Assembly: GCA_021841985.1 (NCBI GenBank)
Contig: JAKCCP010000386.1
Coordinates: 1-8,661, forward strand
DNA from: Pseudomonadota bacterium
Lineage (GTDB): Bacteria > Pseudomonadota > Alphaproteobacteria > Acetobacterales > Acetobacteraceae
DNA: 8,661 bases
Reading direction: 5' to 3'
Part shown: positions 1 through 8,661 of the stretch, piece after piece
Position numbering within the stretch: the first letter of the stretch is position 1
Layout of the letters: each line of letters starts with the position of its first letter
Position numbers and translations under genes: made by a program
The notes under the pieces: model-generated
What the model was told of the DNA's origin: nothing
The model's input: the letters and a program-made list of their open reading frames with translations, nothing else
The model's database searches: none

Positions 1-1311
1 GAACACGTGCGGCAGGCTGAGCAGCGGGCAGTGGAGATCGAAATCGGGCAGCGCCGCGCCGGTCGCGACCACCTGGATACCCCCCGGCTCGATCCCCGGC
101 AGCGCGGCGCACAGCCGGGCCAGTTCCGGCTGCACTTCGAGGATGATACGCGCCCCGCTTGCGGCGACCAGCTTCACGTAGCGGATGAATTGCAGCGTGT
201 CACCGAACCCCTGCTCGGCATGAAGCAGGAGGGTGCGCCCGGCGATGTCCTCGCCTTGCCAGCACGGCCGGGAAAACCCCCGCGCCGCCGCCGTGATTTG
301 TCGCCGGCGGTGCTCGAACAGCGCGAACCCTTCCCGCATATGGGTGCCGCTGGTGAGCAGGGCGAGGGCGAGATTGACCGCGATATCCGGATCGGCCGGG
401 TTGGCCGCGACCCCCCGGCGAAGCGTCGCGATCGCCGCCTCGATCCGGCCGAGGCCGAGGAGCGCGATGCCCTTGTTGCTTTCGACGCGCGCGAGGCCGG
501 GATGGTATTCCAAGGCAAGGTCGGCGGTGGCGATCGCGCGATCATATTGCCCCATTTCGGCCAGCGTCGCGGTCAGCGTCGCATAGGCATCGGCGTCGCC
601 CGGCGTTTGGCGCAAAACCTCGGTGCAGAGCGCGATCGCCGCCTCGAAGCGGCCGAGGGCGCGGAGCGCGCTCGCATGGTTGACGAGAAGGGCGGGGAGC
701 GCGATGCCGGCGGCGCGGGCCGCCTCGCAGGCGCCGAGGGCGGCTTCCGGCTGGTCCGCGAGTTCGAGCATGAAAGCGAGATTGACCCAGGCCTCGGCAT
801 TGTCGGGCGCGCTGGTGACCGCGGCGCGGAAGGCGCTGGCGGCGTCGGCCGGGCGGCGGAGCGCGTGCAGCGCCATGCCGAGATTGAACCAGACCGGCGA
901 GGCCTGCGGCCGCGCCGCCAGAACCTCCCGATAGGTGGCAACCGCGGCCTCGATCTGGCCCATGAGGTGCTGGCAGCGGCCGAGGCCGAATTTGGCCTCG
1001 ACGAGATCGGGCGCGCCGGCAACCGCCTCGCGATAGGCGGCGGCGGCGGCCTGGGCCCGCCCGTCCTGTTCCAGCGCGGCGCCGAGGAAAAGATAAAAGC
1101 GCGGCGCCGGGGCCAGCGCCAAGGCCTGGCGGAACAGGATCGCCGCGGTCGCCGAGCGGTTCTGCGATAAATGCAACAGCCCCCGCCGGTAGCGCGCCTC
1201 GGCGCTATCGGGGAAATGGCTGATGGCGACGAGATAGGCCCGCTCCGCCGCTTCCGCGGCGCCGGATTGCTGCAGGGTGGAGGCGTTTTCGAGGATCTGG
1301 TCGAGGGTCAT
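1..1311 (-). CDS. TPR-repeat protein with C-terminal glycosyltransferase-like domain (3' end cut by window edge)
   Basis: An uninterrupted minus-strand frame of 437 codons starts at ATG 1311-1309 and is still open at base 1, so the C-terminus is missing. The protein begins MTLDQILENASTLQQSGAAE. Residues about 5-330 are tandem 34-residue tetratricopeptide repeats, with recurring A-x-YR-x-A, N-L-G-x-A-L and G-R-x-E-A-A-I elements (for example around 74-100, 107-133, 141-167, 212-233, 277-302). From about residue 358 the sequence changes to a domain with TLLLHAEQGFGDTLQFIRYV and later LPDFDLHCPLLSLP, a signature of bacterial TPR proteins whose C-terminal half resembles GT-B glycosyltransferases (family 9/41-like). 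No signal peptide or membrane segment is visible, so a cytoplasmic protein is likely. An AGGTGG sequence at 1320-1315 is a reasonable ribosome binding site. The acceptor (protein, lipid-linked glycan or flagellin) cannot be told from this fragment. Family assignment is firm; the enzymatic role is inferred, since the catalytic part is mostly outside the window. Confidence 0.87.
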   Translation of the reverse strand, partial: MTLDQILENASTLQQSGAAEAAERAYLVAISHFPDSAEARYRRGLLHLSQNRSATAAILFRQALALAPAPRFYLFLGAALEQDGRAQAAAAAYREAVAGAPDLVEAKFGLGRCQHLMGQIEAAVATYREVLAARPQASPVWFNLGMALHALRRPADAASAFRAAVTSAPDNAEAWVNLAFMLELADQPEAALGACEAARAAGIALPALLVNHASALRALGRFEAAIALCTEVLRQTPGDADAYATLTATLAEMGQYDRAIATADLALEYHPGLARVESNKGIALLGLGRIEAAIATLRRGVAANPADPDIAVNLALALLTSGTHMREGFALFEHRRRQITAAARGFSRPCWQGEDIAGRTLLLHAEQGFGDTLQFIRYVKLVAASGARIILEVQPELARLCAALPGIEPGGIQVVATGAALPDFDLHCPLLSLPHVF

Positions 1312-1544
1312 GGGCCACCTGCGGCTGTGCTCGGCTTGTATTTCACCATTGCCCGGTAAAGACCCGATTAATCCCGCGCCGGCGCTCTTGCCCCGCCGAC
1401 CCGCAAGGGAATATAGGAAGCACGACGCCACAGCCCGGCCGCGCGGCGCGGGGGGGCGCAAGGCGCGCCCGCCGGAGAGGGTTTCGGCGAGGACGGGCCA
1501 CATCACCGGGCCGGGGGGCAAATCGGGGATAACCGACGGACATC
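1312..1544. other. Divergent intergenic region between the TPR-glycosyltransferase gene and hemA
   Basis: These 233 bases separate two divergently transcribed genes and must hold promoters for both, unless either is read from elsewhere. The part nearest the TPR gene (about 1340-1375) and the stretch 1406-1420 are noticeably more AT-rich than the surroundings. The part next to hemA (about 1436-1480) is very GC-rich and can form alternative short hairpins. I saw no convincing coding frame. I also saw no FNR-type TTGAT-N4-ATCAA palindrome, although such sites control hemA in some phototrophic relatives. Confidence 0.6.
1388..1417 (+). promoter_or_regulatory. Possible sigma-70-type promoter for hemA
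   Basis: TTGCCC at 1388-1393 and TATAGG at 1412-1417 are 18 bases apart. Each matches 4 of 6 positions of the TTGACA and TATAAT consensus. The -10 candidate sits in one of the few AT-rich patches of this region and points toward hemA, which would give an untranslated leader of roughly 120 bases. This is pattern matching only, and alphaproteobacterial promoters are often degenerate. Confidence 0.3.
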
Positions 1545-2756
1545 ATGCACCCATTTCATGCGCTTTGCCATCAGACCCTGGCCGATATCCGCGCCCAGGG
1601 ACGCTATCGCAGCTTCACCCCGCTCGGGCGCAACGCCGAGCGCTTCCCGATCTATGAATGGGAGCGGGACGGGCAGAAGCGCGATGTCACGGTGTGGTCC
1701 GCCAATGACTATCTCGGGATGGGGGTCGCCGAGGTCACGATGGAAGCGGCCTGCACGGCGGCGCGCAGCCACGGGGTCGGCGCCGGCGGCACCCGCAACA
1801 TCGCCGGCACCAGCCCGCTGCACGACGCCCTGGAGGCGGAACTCGCCGATCTCCACGGCAAGGAGGCGGCGCTTTTGTTCACCTCCGGCTATGTCTCCAA
1901 CGACGCCGCGCTGACCACCATTCTCGGCAGCCTCCCCGGGTGGGAGGTGTTTTCGGACGCGAAAAACCACGCCTCGATGATCGCCGGCATGCGTCACAGC
2001 CCGGCCAAGCGGCATATCTTCCGCCACAACGATCTCGGCCATCTCGAAGACTTGCTGCGCGCCGCGCCGGCCGCTTCGCCCAAGCTGATCGCCTTCGAGA
2101 GCGTCTATTCGATGGACGCCGATATCGCGCCGATCGGCGCCATCGCGGCGCTCGCCCGCCAATACGGCGCCCTCACCTATCTCGACGAGGTCCACGCCGT
2201 CGGCCTCTATGGCCCGCAAGGCGGCGGGGTCGCCGAGCGCGACGGGGTCGCCGGCGAGATCGACATCATCGAGGGGACGCTGGCCAAGGGGTTCGGCACC
2301 CATGGCGGCTATATCACCGGGCGCGCCGAGGTGATCGATTTCATCCGCTCGACCGCCGCCGGGTTCATTTTCACGACCTCGCTGCCGCCGGTCATCGCCG
2401 CCGCGGCGCTGGCCTCGATCCGCTATGTGCGCGCTCATCCCGAGCGCCGGGCGCGGCTGTTCGAGCGCGCCGAGACGCTGAAGCGCCGCCTCGATGACGC
2501 CGGCATTCCGCGGCTGCCTTCCGCGAGCCATATCGTTCCGGTGCAGATCGGCGACGCCGCGCGCTGCAAGGCGGTGAGCCGGCGGCTGCTCGACGAATTC
2601 GGCATCTACGTGACGCCGATCAATTACCCGACGGTGCCGCGCGGCACCGAGCGTCTCCGCTTCACCCCGGGGCCGTTTCATACCGACGCGATGATGGACG
2701 ATCTCGTCGCCTCGCTCCGCGCCGTGCTCGATATCCGGGCATCGCGGGCGGCATAA
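1545..2756 (+). CDS. hemA: 5-aminolevulinate synthase (ALAS)
   Basis: This PLP-dependent enzyme condenses glycine with succinyl-CoA to 5-aminolevulinate, the committed step of tetrapyrrole synthesis by the C4 pathway, in the cytoplasm. The 403-residue product is close to the usual length of about 400-410. Near-universal ALAS features are present: [10 protein letters not shown] (51-60), [19 protein letters not shown] (79-97), NHASMI (141-146), AFESVYSMD (183-191), [11 protein letters not shown] (214-224), and the PLP lysine K248 in [14 protein letters not shown]214, H217 and K248 fall at the numbers I recall for the Rhodobacter enzymes. The C-terminal motif [24 protein letters not shown] separates ALAS from the related enzymes KBL, BioF and serine palmitoyltransferase. 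ATG 1545 gives the expected N-terminus, although only a weak GGA at 1538-1540 precedes it. No Cys-Pro heme-regulatory motif is seen. One small deviation is Gly after the catalytic lysine (KG), where Ala is usual. Transcription probably starts in the divergent region upstream. Confidence 0.96.
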   Translation: MHPFHALCHQTLADIRAQGRYRSFTPLGRNAERFPIYEWERDGQKRDVTVWSANDYLGMGVAEVTMEAACTAARSHGVGAGGTRNIAGTSPLHDALEAELADLHGKEAALLFTSGYVSNDAALTTILGSLPGWEVFSDAKNHASMIAGMRHSPAKRHIFRHNDLGHLEDLLRAAPAASPKLIAFESVYSMDADIAPIGAIAALARQYGALTYLDEVHAVGLYGPQGGGVAERDGVAGEIDIIEGTLAKGFGTHGGYITGRAEVIDFIRSTAAGFIFTTSLPPVIAAAALASIRYVRAHPERRARLFERAETLKRRLDDAGIPRLPSASHIVPVQIGDAARCKAVSRRLLDEFGIYVTPINYPTVPRGTERLRFTPGPFHTDAMMDDLVASLRAVLDIRASRAA

Positions 2757-2928
2757 AGCGGACGCCGAGCGCGGCGTCCGGCGTATCCCCGAGCGCTCTC
2801 AGCCCCGCATCCCCGAAAGGAGGTGCGGCGCGGCGCGGCGGGTGATATCTTTGTCGAAATTTCGTGCCGGCGCGGGTGATGGAAACCGCGCCCGCCGGGC
2901 GGCAGAGATACAGGGCAGCGAGGCGAGG
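2757..2928 (+). other. Spacer between hemA and the AI-2E family gene
   Basis: This 172-base gap contains the hairpin just after hemA and, at 2816-2825, AAAGGAGGTG, which is a ten-base complement to the usual 3' end of 16S rRNA. The nearest in-frame start beyond it is GTG 2842, about 18 bases from the AGGAGG core. That would add 29 polar residues to the membrane protein, a tail that does not look like the family. I see no independent small gene here and no clear promoter. Confidence 0.5.
2759..2780 (+). terminator. Hairpin just after hemA (terminator-like, no T-tract)
   Basis: A perfect 9-bp inverted repeat, CGGACGCCG / CGGCGTCCG, with a four-base AGCG loop begins two bases after the hemA stop codon. 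The stem is almost all G-C and should be very stable. It is not followed by a run of T (GCGTATCC comes next), so it is not a classical intrinsic terminator. It could stabilise the 3' end of the hemA message, cause partial termination, or work with Rho. The symmetry is seen directly; the function is inferred. Confidence 0.45.
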
Positions 2929-4017
2929 GTGGCCGAACGGATTTTGATGGTGGCGCTGCTCGGCATTCTGCTGGTGGGCTGCCTTTATGTGCTTTCGCCG
3001 TTCTTTTCGGCCATTCTCTGGGCGGCGATCCTGGTATTCGCGAGCTGGCCGGTCCATCAGCGCTTGCGCCGCTTCGGGCTCCCGGCTTGGCTCGCGGCGT
3101 TGACGATGGTGCTGCTCGCGACGGTTCTCGTTCTGCTGCCGCTCGCCATCGCCTTGCCGGGTGGGGGCAAGGATGTCGCGCATCTTCGCCTCGCGATCCA
3201 GGCGGGGCTGCAAAACGGGCTGCCGACAGCGCCGCGTTGGGTTGGCGAAATGCCGATCTTCGGCGCGTTGCTGAGCGACCTCTGGAATAGTTGGGCCGCC
3301 GATTTCAACGTCATGGTGGCGTTCTTCCGGCCCTATTTCGGCGCCATCATCGAGGAGGGGCTGCGGCTTCTGCTCGGCATCGCCAATGGCATCGTCGGTT
3401 TCGGCGTCGCGCTGTTCATCAGCTTCTTCTTCTATCTGCACGGCGAGGTGATGGGGTTCTGGCTGGTCGCGGCGCTGGAGCGGGTGTTCGGGCCGCAGGC
3501 GGCGCGGCTGCGCGCCGTCATCGGCAAGACCGTGCGCGGCACCGTCTATGGCATTCTCGGCAATGCGGTGGTGCAGGGGCTGCTGGTGTTTTGCGGCCTC
3601 TGGCTCACCGCCGTGCCCAGAGCGCCGCTTCTCGGCCTGATCGCGGGCTTTCTCGCGACCCTGCCGATCGGGGCGCCGCTGATCTGGATTCCGGTGATGC
3701 TCTGGCAGCTCGGCATCGGCGAGACCGCGCACGCGGTTTTCCTCGGGCTTTACGGGCTGATCGTGGTCGCCGGGCTCGACCATGTGATCCGCCCCTATTT
3801 CATCGCCCGCGGCGCGCAACTGCCATTCCTCCCGACCGTGCTCGGGGTGCTCGGCGGCGCCATCGGGTTCGGCCTGCTCGGTGTGTTTCTCGGCCCGGTG
3901 CTGCTCGGCATCGGCCTCTCCCTGGTCAAGGAATTCGCCAAAGGCGGCAGACCCCGTCCTGATCCCGCGCCGGTGCCGCGGCCGGTCCATGAACCCCCCC
4001 GCGTCACGGCGGGTTGA
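2929..4017 (+). CDS. AI-2E family (YdiK/PerM-like) integral membrane transporter
   Basis: The 362-residue product is a polytopic inner-membrane protein of the AI-2E transporter family (Pfam AI-2E_transport). That family includes E. coli YdiK and TqsA and some Na+/H+ antiporters; the substrate here is unknown. Hydrophobic segments lie at about 5-22, 25-40, 55-77, 145-172, 207-227, 230-258, 266-285 and 302-332. A long amphipathic region (78-144) follows the third segment, as is typical. Family marks include the early SPFFSAILWAAILVFASWP stretch, DHVIRPYFI near 284, and LPFLPTVLGVLGG followed by FLGPVLL near the end. The C-terminus is a short Pro/Arg-rich tail. I chose GTG 2929 because GAGG at 2920-2923 is well spaced and the protein then starts directly before the first membrane segment. 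GTG 2842 (391 residues) and ATG 2947 (356 residues) are alternatives. The 3' end overlaps yraN by 29 bases, suggesting one transcript. Confidence 0.9.
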   Translation: MAERILMVALLGILLVGCLYVLSPFFSAILWAAILVFASWPVHQRLRRFGLPAWLAALTMVLLATVLVLLPLAIALPGGGKDVAHLRLAIQAGLQNGLPTAPRWVGEMPIFGALLSDLWNSWAADFNVMVAFFRPYFGAIIEEGLRLLLGIANGIVGFGVALFISFFFYLHGEVMGFWLVAALERVFGPQAARLRAVIGKTVRGTVYGILGNAVVQGLLVFCGLWLTAVPRAPLLGLIAGFLATLPIGAPLIWIPVMLWQLGIGETAHAVFLGLYGLIVVAGLDHVIRPYFIARGAQLPFLPTVLGVLGGAIGFGLLGVFLGPVLLGIGLSLVKEFAKGGRPRPDPAPVPRPVHEPPRVTAG

Positions 4018-4375
4018 GCGCGGTGCGCGGGCCGAACGCGACGGCCGCGCCGCCGAGGATGCCGCCTCCGCCGCGCTGACCGCCGAGGGCTGGGCGATTC
4101 TCGCGCGCCGCCGCAGAACCGCGGCCGGCGAGATCGACCTGATCGCCGAGCGCGCTGGTCTGCTCACCTTCATCGAGGTCAAGGCCCGCGCGAGCCTTGC
4201 CGAGGCCGCCGCGTCGCTCTCGCCGCGCCAGCGCCGCCGCCTGCTCGCCGCGGCCGAGATCGTGCTCGCCGAGCAGCCCGGCTGGGGCCGCGCCGGGGTC
4301 CGCTTCGACGTGATCGTGGTTGATCGGGCCGGGCGGCTGCGGCGGATCAGCGACGCGTTTCGCGCCGACGATTGA
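3989..4375 (+). CDS. yraN: UPF0102 family protein YraN (predicted endonuclease-like fold)
   Basis: This small 128-residue basic protein is the usual size for the UPF0102/YraN family. Its core is typical: RAAEDAA (20-26), GWAILARRRRT (34-44), GEIDLIAE (47-54), FIEVKAR (61-67), SPRQRRRLLAAAE (78-90) and RFDVIVVD (105-112). The acidic E23 and D50 and the E63-x-K65 pair match a restriction-endonuclease-like PD-(D/E)xK arrangement. The family is therefore suspected to act on nucleic acids, but its role is not established as far as I know. ATG 3989 lies inside the end of the preceding membrane-protein gene (29-base overlap) with no clear Shine-Dalgarno sequence, so translation is probably coupled. 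No later in-frame ATG would keep the conserved core. In other proteobacteria yraN often sits beside rsmI, which is not present here. The gene ends three bases before the convergent oxidoreductase gene. Confidence 0.93.
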   Translation: MNPPASRRVERGARAERDGRAAEDAASAALTAEGWAILARRRRTAAGEIDLIAERAGLLTFIEVKARASLAEAAASLSPRQRRRLLAAAEIVLAEQPGWGRAGVRFDVIVVDRAGRLRRISDAFRADD

Positions 4376-4378
4376 GCG

Positions 4379-5797
4379 CTATCCGCGCCGCCACGCGTGC
4401 AGCCGCGCGAGCCAGGCGAGACCACGTTCGGGCGTATGGTTCTGGCGCCAGAGGCCGGCGGCGGCGCGCAAAGCCTCGCTTCGCGTCGGGTAGGGATGGA
4501 TGGTCGCGAGGATTTTCTTGAGCCCGAGCCGATGCCGCATCGCCAGCGTCGCCGCCGCCAGCATCTCGCCGGCGCCATGGCCGACGATGGTCGCGCCGAG
4601 AATCCGGTCACCGCCCGGCGGCGTCAGGAATTGCACGAACCCCTCGCTCTCACCCTCGATCAGGGCACGGTCGAGTTCGGCGAGATCATAGCGCGTCACT
4701 TCGTAAGCGATGCCTTTCTCTCGCGCCTCACGCTCATTGAGACCGACGCGGGCGATCTCGGGGGTGGTGAATGTCACCGCCGGCACCGCGTCATAGTTCG
4801 GGCGCAACCGCCAGAGCCAGCCGAACAGGCCGTTCAGTGCGGCGTACCCGCCCTGATGGCCGGCCATGTGGGTGAATTGCCATGGCCCCGTGACATCGCC
4901 ACAGGCGAGGATATGCGGGTAATTGGTCTGCAGCCAGGGATTGGTCGCGATCGTGCCGCGCTCGGCGAGACGAACGCCGATCTCCTCCAGCCCATAGCCG
5001 TCAACCCGCGGCTTGCGCCCGATGGCGACCAGGAGGCGGTCGAAGGCGATGTCGCGTGGCCTGCCTTCGCCCTCGACCCGCAGCGCGAAGCCGTCGCCGG
5101 CGCGCGTCACCGCGAGCGCGCGATGGCCGGTGAGGAGGGTGATCCCCTGCCGCGCCATGGCCCGTTCGACCATGGCCGCGACCGTTTCGTCCTCACGGAT
5201 CAACAGCCGGGGCGCGAGTTCGACGATCGTGACCTGGGCGCCGAGGCGGGCGAAGGCTTGCGCCAATTCGCAGCCGATCGGGCCGCCGCCGAGGATGACC
5301 AGGCGGCGCGGCAAGTCCTCGAGATTCCAAAGCGTCTCGGAGGTGACGAAGGGGGCGTCGGCGAGGCCGGGCAAAGGCGGAATCACCGGTTCGGCGCCGG
5401 CGGCGATGACGACCGCGCGGGTGGTGAGGGTTTCGCCGCCGATCGCAACGCGCCAGGGGTCGAGGAGGCGGGCCTCTCCCACGCGGACATCGACGCCAAG
5501 CGCCCGATAGCGTTCGGCCGCGTCATGTGGCGCGATGGCGGCGATGGCGGCGCCAATCCGGGCTCTGGCGGCGGCGAAATCGAGCCCGGCGGCGGCGGCG
5601 TGGATCAGCGTTTTCGAGGGGACGCAGCCGGAATTGAGGCAATCGCCGCCCATCCGTCCGCGCTCGATCAGGGTCACGCGGGCGCGGAGCGCAGCCCCGA
5701 GATAGGCGGCGACGAGGCCGGCGGCGCCAGCGCCGATGACGATGAGATTGCGATCGAACCGAAGCGGCCGCCGAAAGCGCTGCGGGGTCGCCGCCAT
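4379..5797 (-). CDS. Pyridine nucleotide-disulfide oxidoreductase (FAD-dependent; dihydrolipoamide dehydrogenase/mercuric reductase-like)
   Basis: The 472-residue product is a complete class I flavin disulfide reductase. It has an FAD-binding GAGAAG (22-27), the redox disulfide C53/C58 in GGDCLNSGCVPSK (50-62), a second Rossmann motif LGGGPIGCELAQ (169-180) for NAD(P)H, the second FAD-contacting motif ILACGDVTG (296-304), and a C-terminal dimerisation domain with HPYPTRSEA (434-442) carrying the catalytic-base histidine. It lacks the N-terminal heavy-metal-binding domain and the C-terminal Cys-Cys pair of true mercuric reductases, and no 2-oxoacid dehydrogenase genes are nearby. It best fits the uncharacterised dihydrolipoamide dehydrogenase-like clade often labelled mercuric reductase; its substrate is unknown. 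ATG 5797 was chosen because it leaves about 17 residues before the FAD fold and lies one base beyond the uvrA stop, implying translational coupling. A longer open frame exists upstream, but it lies inside uvrA and is not family-like. Confidence 0.92.
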   Translation of the reverse strand: MAATPQRFRRPLRFDRNLIVIGAGAAGLVAAYLGAALRARVTLIERGRMGGDCLNSGCVPSKTLIHAAAAGLDFAAARARIGAAIAAIAPHDAAERYRALGVDVRVGEARLLDPWRVAIGGETLTTRAVVIAAGAEPVIPPLPGLADAPFVTSETLWNLEDLPRRLVILGGGPIGCELAQAFARLGAQVTIVELAPRLLIREDETVAAMVERAMARQGITLLTGHRALAVTRAGDGFALRVEGEGRPRDIAFDRLLVAIGRKPRVDGYGLEEIGVRLAERGTIATNPWLQTNYPHILACGDVTGPWQFTHMAGHQGGYAALNGLFGWLWRLRPNYDAVPAVTFTTPEIARVGLNEREAREKGIAYEVTRYDLAELDRALIEGESEGFVQFLTPPGGDRILGATIVGHGAGEMLAAATLAMRHRLGLKKILATIHPYPTRSEALRAAAGLWRQNHTPERGLAWLARLHAWRRG

Positions 5798-5798
5798 C

Positions 5799-8661
<2,863 letters not shown>

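Noticed and set aside
7..1170. Plus-strand open frame of 387 codons at the left edge
   Set aside because: It lies antisense to the minus-strand TPR protein, whose repeats and glycosyltransferase motifs show which strand is coding.
1312..1544. FNR-type or other recognisable operator controlling hemA
   Set aside because: No TTGAT-N4-ATCAA palindrome or other clear operator symmetry was found on reading the region.
1503..2681. Minus-strand open frame of 392 codons opposite hemA
   Set aside because: Shadow of a highly conserved ALAS gene.
2842..4017. Longer AI-2E protein starting at GTG 2842
   Set aside because: It adds 29 polar residues before the first membrane segment and has poor ribosome-site spacing. 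It is kept only as an alternative.
4376..4378. Possible bidirectional terminator between the convergent yraN and oxidoreductase genes
   Set aside because: Only three bases separate the stop codons, and I saw no inverted repeat with T-runs around them.
2662..4611. Minus-strand open frame of 649 codons spanning the hemA end, membrane protein and yraN
   Set aside because: It crosses three recognisable plus-strand features and an intergenic hairpin, and has a charged low-complexity translation. It is a GC-bias artefact.

Overview
The window looks like an ordinary chromosomal stretch of a high-GC alphaproteobacterium. The strongest lineage clue is a 5-aminolevulinate synthase (the C4 or Shemin route to heme), which among bacteria is mainly alphaproteobacterial. 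The UvrA sequence, with a Cys-to-Ser change in its first zinc site, and a TPR-glycosyltransferase protein fit the same group. Rhodospirillales/Acetobacteraceae is my best guess, but it is an inference without any alignment. I see no RNA genes, insertion sequences, CRISPR arrays, phage genes or compositional breaks.

Layout, left to right. Bases 1-1311 (minus) encode a TPR-repeat protein whose C-terminal glycosyltransferase-like domain runs off the left edge. Bases 1312-1544 are a 233-base divergent intergenic region with a plausible promoter for the next gene. Bases 1545-2756 (plus) encode HemA (ALAS). A 172-base spacer follows, with a hairpin directly after hemA and a strong Shine-Dalgarno-like sequence that is too far from any start. 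Bases 2929-4017 (plus) encode an AI-2E/YdiK-type membrane protein, and the 29-base-overlapping yraN (UPF0102) ends at 4375. Three bases later, on the minus strand, ends a pyridine nucleotide-disulfide oxidoreductase (4379-5797). Its start lies one base beyond the stop of uvrA (5799-8661, minus), which lacks only its extreme N-terminus at the right edge.

Functionally there are three transcription blocks. The TPR-glycosyltransferase gene reads left. The rightward block has hemA followed by the membrane protein and yraN; the last two are probably coupled by overlap, while the hairpin may separate hemA from them. The leftward block from the right edge has uvrA (nucleotide excision repair) and a flavin disulfide oxidoreductase in apparent translational coupling. 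The window is mostly housekeeping. I found no convincing candidate for an undescribed system. The points worth a second look are the uvrA-oxidoreductase coupling, the unidentified substrate of that oxidoreductase, the stranded Shine-Dalgarno sequence, and the TPR-glycosyltransferase.
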